IMG/VR virus record: IMGVR_UViG_3300028840_004269
Location: 1 to 20,380 of that record
Direction: 5' to 3' (one strand)
Source: a virus
DNA: 20,380 nt
Shown: piece after piece, positions 8,441 through 12,378 of the stretch
Numbering within the stretch: position 1 is the first letter of the stretch
Layout of the letters: each line of letters begins with the position of its first letter
The notes under the pieces: model-generated
Told to the model about the DNA's origin: nothing
Databases searched by the model: none
The model's input: only the letters and a program-made list of their open reading frames with translations
Position numbers and translations under genes: made by a program

Positions 8441-8750
8441 ATTTACCAACCAACAGGCCGGATTTTGATTTAGTCTCAGGTTTTTTGGTGTTATCTATTG
8501 AAACTTTGGGTTTAGGTTCAATAATATCAACATCCTTGAGTGATATCGGGATTTGAATATCTTTATTTAATGTTATGATCCCTGTATCGGTTTTGATTTC
8601 AAGGTCAATACCAATTACTGCATAGTAATAGTTACCCTTATCATTTAATTCAGTTGAAATAAATTCACTCTTAAATTTTGAAGGCTTGAGGGTCTTCTTG
8701 GTTGATACCTCTAAACTTTTTCTAGCTAAATCTTTTTGTTTTTGATTCAT
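8439..8750 (-). CDS. Hypothetical 103-aa protein, second gene of minus-strand operon
   Basis: The start at 8750 is chosen because AAGGAGAG lies 5 bases upstream on the minus strand; the longer frame back to 8789 has no such site and would run into the upstream gene. The product starts with a Lys/Gln-rich helix, then a Lys-rich stretch, then a beta-rich middle ('YYYAVIGIDLEIKTDTGI'). It ends in a Lys/Pro/Ser-rich tail that looks disordered. No family is recognised. It lies 13 bases downstream of the other minus-strand gene and almost certainly shares its transcript. Confidence 0.7.
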   Translation of the reverse strand: MNQKQKDLARKSLEVSTKKTLKPSKFKSEFISTELNDKGNYYYAVIGIDLEIKTDTGIITLNKDIQIPISLKDVDIIEPKPKVSIDNTKKPETKSKSGLLVGK

Positions 8751-8763
8751 AAGTCTCTCCTTA

Positions 8764-8919
8764 TTAATATAATTCATCCCATTCTTCATCTATTTGAATG
8801 AGGTGTTTCGCATCATTGACTTCATCTATTGATATTGATACTTCTAATCTTTCAGTTTCATAATTACCCAGATTTTTTACTCTTTGATAAGTAATAGTAT
8901 TAATTTTAAGTTTTGACAT
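8764..8919 (-). CDS. Small conserved-looking phage protein, 51 aa
   Basis: The ATG at 8919 is preceded by AAGGAGT at a 6-base spacing, and the two ATGs further upstream lack this. The product is 51 residues with 'ITYQRVKNLGNYETERLEVSI' as its core, a strand-turn-strand pattern with 'NLGNYE' that I recall from many small, uncharacterised phage proteins. An acidic C-terminus ('IDEEWDELY') follows. No enzyme motif is seen. It is the first gene of the leftward operon that faces away from the control region, which suggests early expression. The function is unknown. Confidence 0.72.
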   Translation of the reverse strand: MSKLKINTITYQRVKNLGNYETERLEVSISIDEVNDAKHLIQIDEEWDELY

Positions 8920-9009
8920 CTTGTGACTCCTTAAGATATGTGATGCCATGGTATCGGACACCGGTGGAGGCTGTTTCGTTGGTATCTCTTCGGGGTTTTA
9001 CTGGCTGTT

Positions 9010-9038
9010 TAAATATTGTAAGCCTGTCCGATATACAA
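9010..9038 (-). promoter_or_regulatory. Possible leftward promoter for the two minus-strand genes
   Basis: On the minus strand TTGTAT (9038-9033) is followed after 17 bases by TATTTA (9015-9010), which gives a start near 9003 and a leader of about 84 bases before the ATG at 8919. The hexamers are imperfect. The -35 overlaps one copy of the CTTGTATA motif that recurs twice in the rightward leader, so it could be co-regulated. Confidence 0.35.
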
Positions 9039-9096
9039 GTATAAAAGGAGTAAGGTATTCCACCTAACGGTCTTGTTATATGAATATAAAAAGTGC

Positions 9097-9125
9097 TTGA
9101 CAAGGAAGGGGGGATATGTTATAAT
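9097..9125 (+). promoter_or_regulatory. Perfect-consensus sigma70 promoter, rightward
   Basis: TTGACA (9097-9102), a 17-base spacer and TATAAT (9120-9125) match the bacterial housekeeping consensus at all twelve positions and at the optimal spacing. The start is expected near 9132, about 290 bases before the first gene. The strength and host-type sequence suggest the main immediate-early promoter for the 9419-11375 genes, read by host RNA polymerase before the phage sigma-like proteins are made. Confidence 0.88.
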
Positions 9126-9133
9126 GGTCTTAC

Positions 9134-9150
9134 GAATACAGAAAGTATTC
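9134..9150 (+). promoter_or_regulatory. Operator-like inverted repeat at the early transcription start
   Basis: GAATAC and GTATTC form a perfect 6-bp inverted repeat around AGAAA, placed just after the -10 element so that it covers the expected start site. This is a good position for a repressor. It could also act only as a 5' hairpin of the transcript. Confidence 0.45.
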
Positions 9151-9286
9151 AAGCTTGTATAGTATATGGTTGTTTAGTACGAAATAATATTTCCAGAGAA
9201 CGTCCCGACGGGTTATAGAATTATTCAAGCTTGTATATTCAAAACGGTATAAACACAAAGGGTATTGACTAACGCATGTTTAGTAC
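9146..9286 (+). repeat. Paired direct repeats in the early leader
   Basis: A 16-base element containing the palindrome CAAGCTTG (TATTCAAGCTTGTATA) occurs identically at 9146-9161 and 9222-9237. A second element, TGTTTAGTAC followed by C/G-AAA, occurs at 9171-9180 and 9277-9286. The order A-B-A-B with changed spacing suggests a duplicated control unit. The reverse complement of the CTTGTATA half is found at 9032-9039. Likely uses are protein binding sites or origin iterons. Confidence 0.6.
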
Positions 9287-9418
9287 CAAAGCACTTGACT
9301 CGGACGCTTTCTTGTATTTTTTTTTAAGTAGGGATTGAGAGGGACACTAACTCCACCTCAGACCCACCAGAGAGCCAAAAGACGCTCCAAAATTTAATAA
9401 GCCTTAAGGAGGGCAACT

Positions 9419-9784
9419 ATGAATAACACAACTAAATCTAATACTAACAAAGCTAACACCGTACCAACTAAACCTTTCAAGACTGCAAAGAAGTCATCTA
9501 GCAAGATGATCAACCCTAAGAAAGCGAAATCCAACAAAGCGAAATTAACCAAGTCTGAAAAAAGACTACAGCGTGAAACTAGACTAGCCAAAATTGGCAA
9601 ATATCTATCTACTCTTAAAAAAGGAACTGAACTTACTATTACTGAACTTGCCAAAGCTGTGAAAATGGATGTATTTGTAGTGAGTGGTTACACATCATAC
9701 TTCCAAGATCAAGGTGTTCTATTTACACATAAAAGGTACAATAAAGATACCAAACGTATGGGATCAATAGTTGAAATTAGATAG
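9419..9784 (+). CDS. Lys-rich winged-helix-like DNA-binding protein (early)
   Basis: A 121-residue protein in two parts. Residues 1-55 are almost only Lys, Ser, Thr, Asn, Ala and Pro, like a histone-H1-type or other nucleic-acid-binding tail. Residues about 58-121 resemble a winged helix: 'RLAKIGKYLSTLKKG', then 'LTITELAKAVKMDVFVVSGYTSYFQDQGV' as the helix-turn-helix, then a basic hairpin 'THKRYNKDTKRMG' as the wing. It is the first gene after the strong early promoter, so a role in early regulation or in host transcription or DNA takeover is likely. It uses more C-ending codons than most of the window. AAGGAGGG gives the start. Its TAG stop shares its G with the following ribozyme. Confidence 0.75.
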   Translation: MNNTTKSNTNKANTVPTKPFKTAKKSSSKMINPKKAKSNKAKLTKSEKRLQRETRLAKIGKYLSTLKKGTELTITELAKAVKMDVFVVSGYTSYFQDQGVLFTHKRYNKDTKRMGSIVEIR

Positions 9785-9849
9785 TCGAAATCCCCCTCCT
9801 TAGGGGGATCTACCAGAATTGACCTACTGGTACTGATGAGACAGGTCAA
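9784..9849 (+). ncRNA. Type II hammerhead ribozyme 1
   Basis: All core parts are present in type II order. Stem II 5' strand GTC is at 9784-9786 and the core GAAA at 9787-9790. Stem III is ATCCCCC (9790-9796) with GGGGGAT (9803-9809). The cleavage-site C17 is 9810. Stem I is TACCAG (9811-9816) with CTGGTA (9827-9832). CTGATGA is at 9833-9839 and stem II 3' strand GAC at 9840-9842. In addition, loop I TTGACCT (9819-9825) pairs perfectly with AGGTCAA (9843-9849), the loop-I tertiary contact expected for a fast natural hammerhead. Cleavage is predicted between 9810 and 9811. The element starts on the last base of the upstream stop codon and ends 10 bases before the next Shine-Dalgarno site. Confidence 0.93.
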
Positions 9850-9873
9850 ATTTCGTTCTAAGGAGAACTTTAT

Positions 9874-10056
9874 ATGAAAAACATTACTATGAAATTGGAT
9901 GAATCAACAGGTATCCTCACCATCACGATTGACACAACAGCCAGATTCGGTCAGTCCAAGTCAGGAAAGACAACCATCGTTGCTAGTACGAGTGGGAATG
10001 TTCCTATAGCTGAAGATTCACCAATAAAAATCGGCATCAATTGCTATACAAAATAG
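9874..10056 (+). CDS. Small conserved phage protein with SKSGKT motif, 60 aa
   Basis: A 60-residue beta-rich protein: 'MKLDESTGILTITID', then 'RFGQSKSGKTTIVASTSGNVPI' (residues about 24-45), then 'IKIGINCYTK'. Small proteins with this exact layout ('FG.SKSGKT.I.AST.GNV......IG.N.Y') are, from memory, widespread in phages and of unknown function. SGKT is not a P-loop here because the surrounding fold is too small. AAGGAG sits 8 bases before the ATG. The gene is flanked on both sides by hammerhead ribozymes, so it should end up on its own short mRNA. Its TAG stop shares its G with ribozyme 2. Confidence 0.8.
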   Translation: MKNITMKLDESTGILTITIDTTARFGQSKSGKTTIVASTSGNVPIAEDSPIKIGINCYTK

Positions 10057-10120
10057 TCGAAATCCCCCCTGTTGGGGGATCTATTGGGATTGACCCACCA
10101 ATACTGATGAGACAGGTCAA
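10056..10120 (+). ncRNA. Type II hammerhead ribozyme 2
   Basis: Same architecture as ribozyme 1. GTC is at 10056-10058 and GAAA at 10059-10062. Stem III is ATCCCCC (10062-10068) / GGGGGAT (10074-10080). C17 is 10081. Stem I is TATTGG (10082-10087) / CCAATA (10098-10103). CTGATGA is at 10104-10110 and GAC at 10111-10113. Loop I TTGACC (10090-10095) pairs with GGTCAA (10115-10120). Compared with ribozyme 1, three stem I pairs change on both strands (C-G to T-A twice, A-T to G-C once) while the core stays identical. The conserved structure is therefore under selection. Cleavage is predicted between 10081 and 10082. Confidence 0.93.
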
Positions 10121-10144
10121 ATATTACGCCTTAAGGAGGGCTAT

Positions 10145-10315
10145 ATGACAAAATATGAAATTTTTTACGTTGATACAGGCAAAACTGTTTATTTAACATA
10201 CAAACAATGTTGTGATCAGTTCGGTGAGGAGGAGTTCAAAGAGATCTTATGTGGATATGCTCCTCATATCGTAGCAGTTGAGGTTAATATGACAGATTTG
10301 GATTCCACTTCATAA
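10145..10315 (+). CDS. Hypothetical 56-aa acidic protein
   Basis: An ATG at 10145 follows AAGGAGG at a 5-base spacing and opens a 56-codon frame that ends in TAA at 10313-10315. The product begins 'MTKYEIFYVDTGKTVYLTY', has a Cys pair at residues 22-23, a Glu run at 28-30, and an acidic end ('DLDSTS'). No family is recognised. The excellent ribosome binding site, the position just downstream of ribozyme 2 and the same spacing pattern as its neighbours support a real gene. Confidence 0.72.
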   Translation: MTKYEIFYVDTGKTVYLTYKQCCDQFGEEEFKEILCGYAPHIVAVEVNMTDLDSTS

Positions 10316-10328
10316 ATGGATATCATAA

Positions 10329-10368
10329 TCGAAATTATAATCCCTCACCATCATGGTGGGGGAAATTT
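10329..10368 (+). other. Stem-loop after the third early gene, hammerhead-like remnant or attenuator
   Basis: After a TCGAAAT that matches the entry of the two ribozymes, an 8-bp stem CCCTCACC (10342-10349) / GGTGGGGG (10355-10362) closes loop ATCAT. AAATT and AATTT flank it and can extend the pairing. There is no stem I and no CTGATGA, so it cannot self-cleave by the hammerhead mechanism. The lack of a T run makes full termination unlikely. Confidence 0.5.
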
Positions 10369-10386
10369 GTATTAAGGAGGTGTTAG

Positions 10387-10587
10387 ATGAACCATGATGA
10401 CCAATTGCTATTAATGGTATTACTGGATAAAGTAATATCATCTGCTCATCAAAATTACTGTACCCATGGTAATTATAAGGTGAACATAAAGTATAAATTT
10501 TCTAAGATGGAAATAGATCAACTAGACAAGATCTATTATGAGATTAGTCAAAATTTCATTAACAAACGCAAAAAAGATATGTCTTAA
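10387..10587 (+). CDS. Hypothetical 66-aa protein
   Basis: A small, mainly helical protein with a hydrophobic N-terminal helix ('LLLMVLLDKVI'), a 'HQNYCTHGNYKVNIKYKF' strand region and a Lys-rich C-terminus. No family is recognised. AAGGAGG stands 7 bases before the ATG, and the gene is co-directional with the early cluster. It ends 11 bases before the next gene. Confidence 0.68.
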   Translation: MNHDDQLLLMVLLDKVISSAHQNYCTHGNYKVNIKYKFSKMEIDQLDKIYYEISQNFINKRKKDMS

Positions 10588-10598
10588 GGAGGACACAA

Positions 10599-11375
10599 AT
10601 GTCGAGATTAAAAGAAAGCGAATTAAAAGAATTAGCTCCTGCTATATTCGCACAGGAGCCATCAAGTCGAGTGTCGGATAAGTATAATTTTGTACCGACA
10701 ATCGATTTAATTAAGGAGATTGGCAAACGTCAATTTTTCCCTGTATCTGCAGAACAGCAGGCTACTAAAGATCCTATAAATGCCTTATATCAAAAGCATG
10801 TAGTTCGATTTCGATGGGTACATGATTTGGATAAGGATAAGAAGGATGTATTTGAGTACATTTTGGTTAACAGCCATAATGCCAGATCCAGTCTTCGATT
10901 TTATATGGGTGCACATGTGCAGGTGTGTAGTAATGGTTTGGTATTTGGTACGATAGAAGATTCATTCAGGATTGTACATATACCAGAGTATGATGAGATG
11001 ATAGAATCCAGTATAGATGAAATGTTTGAAAAGTCTTTACGTACCAAGCAGGAAATCAAGGATGCAAAGACTATAGTATTAACTGAAATTGAAAAAGATA
11101 AATTTGCACGTGAAGCTCATCAGTTGAGATATAATAAAAAGTCATTGGTCAAACCTTCTAATTTATTGGAGATACGCAGGCCAGAAAATGAGAAACCTAC
11201 CCTGTGGAATGTGTTTAATGTTTTGCAGGAGAATTTAATAGTTGGTGGTGTGACCTATGAAATGTCAAATGGGACACATAAATACCCTGACACCACAACA
11301 GGATTGACTAATATAGATCGAAAAATATCTATCAATGTCGCACTATGGGACATGATGCTAAAAAGACTTAAATAA
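10599..11375 (+). CDS. DUF932-like phage/plasmid protein
   Basis: A 258-residue protein that fits the DUF932 family, found in many phages and plasmids but of unknown function. Recognisable parts are the entry 'SDKYNFVPTIDLIKEI' (residues about 25-40), 'FFPVSAEQQ', and the central 'ILVNSHNARSSLRFYMGAHVQV' followed by 'CSNGLVFG' (about 87-117), which is the family core. The C-terminal helices end in 'INVALWDMMLKRLK'. It is soluble, with no membrane segment. AAGGAGG at 8 bases sets the start. An intrinsic terminator follows at once, closing the early operon. Confidence 0.78.
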   Translation: MSRLKESELKELAPAIFAQEPSSRVSDKYNFVPTIDLIKEIGKRQFFPVSAEQQATKDPINALYQKHVVRFRWVHDLDKDKKDVFEYILVNSHNARSSLRFYMGAHVQVCSNGLVFGTIEDSFRIVHIPEYDEMIESSIDEMFEKSLRTKQEIKDAKTIVLTEIEKDKFAREAHQLRYNKKSLVKPSNLLEIRRPENEKPTLWNVFNVLQENLIVGGVTYEMSNGTHKYPDTTTGLTNIDRKISINVALWDMMLKRLK

Positions 11376-11383
11376 TCCAAAAT

Positions 11384-11410
11384 CCCCCCAGCAATGGGGG
11401 GTTTTCTTTA
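11384..11410 (+). terminator. Intrinsic terminator after the early operon
   Basis: CCCCCC (11384-11389) pairs with GGGGGG (11396-11401) around AGCAAT and is followed by TTTTCTTTAT. It starts 8 bases after the upstream stop codon. A weaker version of the 3' U tract may allow some read-through into the sigma-like gene, for which I see no separate promoter. Confidence 0.85.
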
Positions 11411-11430
11411 TAAATATATAGGAGATAGTC

Positions 11431-12087
11431 ATGGATAAGGAGTTGTTATTAAACGCAATTGCCAACATACAACTAAATATCTCAACATCTGAAGACGAAT
11501 CCTTAATAGTCAAGGAATTTGAAAATAGGTATCGACCTCACAAGATAGATAACTATATATATGATCCCGATGATTTGAAGTCTGAATATCTAATAGCCTG
11601 TTGGAATGCAATACCAAGAGCTAAATTGGATGTAGGGGATCCTATAGCCTTTTGTGTCAGACGTGGCAAGGGTGCAATGCTTGATTATTATAGGAAGGTT
11701 AGTACACAAAGATTAGTCAAAATTTGTGAATCATGTAATACTGTGGTGGCTTATGATAGGAGGAATGTCTACTGTAAGTCATGTGGTGAAGAGTATATTT
11801 CACTTATGAAAGAAGATACAGTACATGAATTTGTTGAGATACCGGATATGGGTCAAAATTTTGAAGATACAGTAGTTATAGATTTAGTATTGGAGAATTT
11901 AATAGATTATTTAGTCGAATGTTCTACTATTTGTAATCGTGATAGAATTTTGGCTATTAAAGCTATTAAAGATCGAATAGATTTCTATACTTATGCTATA
12001 TCTCAAGGTCTAAAATCCAAGCAAGCCAAATCTCTTGAGGAAAGAATATTATCTGTAATTAGAGACTCATATTTATTTACAAAATGA
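11431..12087 (+). CDS. Sigma-70-like factor with internal zinc ribbon
   Basis: A 218-residue protein. Residues about 44-92 resemble sigma region 2: 'PDDLKSEYLIACWNAIPR', then 'FCVRRGKGAMLDYYRK' (the 'A...I...I.D..R' helix). A zinc ribbon follows with Cys99, Cys102, Cys115 and Cys118 (C-x2-C-x12-C-x2-C). The C-terminal part (about 175-214) has helices with 'YAISQGLKSKQAKSLEERILSVIR', a region-4-like helix-turn-helix. It is most likely a phage sigma factor that redirects host RNA polymerase to later promoters, or a regulator built from the same parts. The ribbon between the domains is not typical of sigma factors. It follows the early operon and lies before the purZ leader. Confidence 0.65.
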   Translation: MDKELLLNAIANIQLNISTSEDESLIVKEFENRYRPHKIDNYIYDPDDLKSEYLIACWNAIPRAKLDVGDPIAFCVRRGKGAMLDYYRKVSTQRLVKICESCNTVVAYDRRNVYCKSCGEEYISLMKEDTVHEFVEIPDMGQNFEDTVVIDLVLENLIDYLVECSTICNRDRILAIKAIKDRIDFYTYAISQGLKSKQAKSLEERILSVIRDSYLFTK

Positions 12088-12116
12088 CACCTCAAAGAAT
12101 TACCATCTAGTATCAA

Positions 12117-12165
12117 GGGGGGACATCTTGTTCAATGAATGAGTGTCCCCCTATTTAATTTTGAG
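12117..12165 (+). terminator. Long-stem terminator after the sigma-like gene
   Basis: GGGGGACA (12118-12125) pairs with TGTCCCCC (12144-12151). Inside it, after a bulged T, CTTGTTC pairs with GAATGAG with two G-T pairs around an AAT loop. The T-rich stretch TATTTAATTTT follows. It separates the sigma-like gene from the purZ transcription unit. Confidence 0.82.
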
Positions 12166-12189
12166 AATATATTAAGATCCCCCTATGAA
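12161..12189 (+). promoter_or_regulatory. Possible promoter for the purZ unit
   Basis: TTGAGA (12161-12166), a 17-base spacer and TATGAA (12184-12189) make an acceptable sigma70-like promoter directly behind the terminator. Transcription would start near 12196, about 180 bases before purZ. The -10 is imperfect. A phage-sigma promoter elsewhere in this region is equally possible. Confidence 0.4.
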
Positions 12190-12195
12190 AAGATC

Positions 12196-12378
12196 TGGGG
12201 TATAGTATGCTTCGGTGTGCGATAAAATTGTAACAAGCAATTGTTCATCGTTTACGATTTCAAAATTGCAATAGTTAATATTTTATCTCGGTAAGGAGAG
12301 GACTATATCAAGAATCTGATATAGGATTTCCTCCTCCATACTATGATGAAAACTAAAAAATACTAAGGAGGATGATAA
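12196..12378 (+). promoter_or_regulatory. Structured purZ leader with alternative anti-Shine-Dalgarno pairing
   Basis: Three hairpins follow one another: (a) GTATGC-TTCG-GTGTGC (12205-12220); (b) a long rod with GATAAAAT/ATTTTATC (12221-12228/12280-12287), TAAC/GTTA, GCAATT/AATTGC and an ATCG-TTTA-CGAT tip (12247-12258); (c) CTATATCA/TGATATAG (12303-12310/12317-12324), extended by GGAGAGGA (12295-12302) with the C/T-rich 12329-12337. The C/T-rich strand of (c) can instead pair with the purZ Shine-Dalgarno GGAGGA (12367-12372). The two pairings exclude each other, as in translational riboswitches or protein-controlled leaders. I see no match to the purine riboswitch core. Confidence 0.55.

Larger units (their letters stand above)
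8920..9418. other. Divergent control region without genes
   Basis: About 500 bases between the leftward and rightward small-gene operons. It holds the consensus rightward promoter, a weaker leftward promoter, the operator-like repeat and the A-B-A-B repeats. It also holds an inverted pair TATCGGAC (8952-8959) / GTCCGATA (9026-9033), a GAAATAATATTTC palindrome (9181-9193) and nine T's at 9317-9325. The last 100 bases before the first gene are purine/C-rich with no clear structure. I found no convincing coding frame. A replication origin is possible but unproven. Confidence 0.6.

Noticed and set aside
8906-9103. Minus-strand frame of 65 codons across the control region
   Set aside because: It has no ribosome binding site, overlaps the leftward gene start and both promoters, and its composition does not look like a protein.
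9296-9325. Terminator at the nine-T run in the early leader
   Set aside because: There is no stable stem directly before the T run, and termination here would silence the whole early operon.
9394-9654. Minus-strand frame with strongly hydrophobic product
   Set aside because: It is the complement of the Lys-rich coding region of the 9419 gene; AAG/AAA codons read backwards give Leu/Phe runs.
9891-10010. P-loop ATPase from the SGKT in the 60-aa protein
   Set aside because: The protein is far too small, the preceding GxxxxG pattern is missing, and the motif lies within a known type of small beta-rich phage protein.
12190-12290. A tRNA-like stretch in the purZ leader (GGGGTATAG and a TTCAAAA loop)
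   Set aside because: The D loop lacks the conserved pattern, no 5-bp T stem flanks the TTCAAAA, and the pairing is better explained by a UUCG hairpin plus a long rod.
12170-12378. Purine or 2'-deoxyguanosine riboswitch before purZ
   Set aside because: The three-way junction core and its conserved loop sequences are absent; only the switch-like expression platform is visible.
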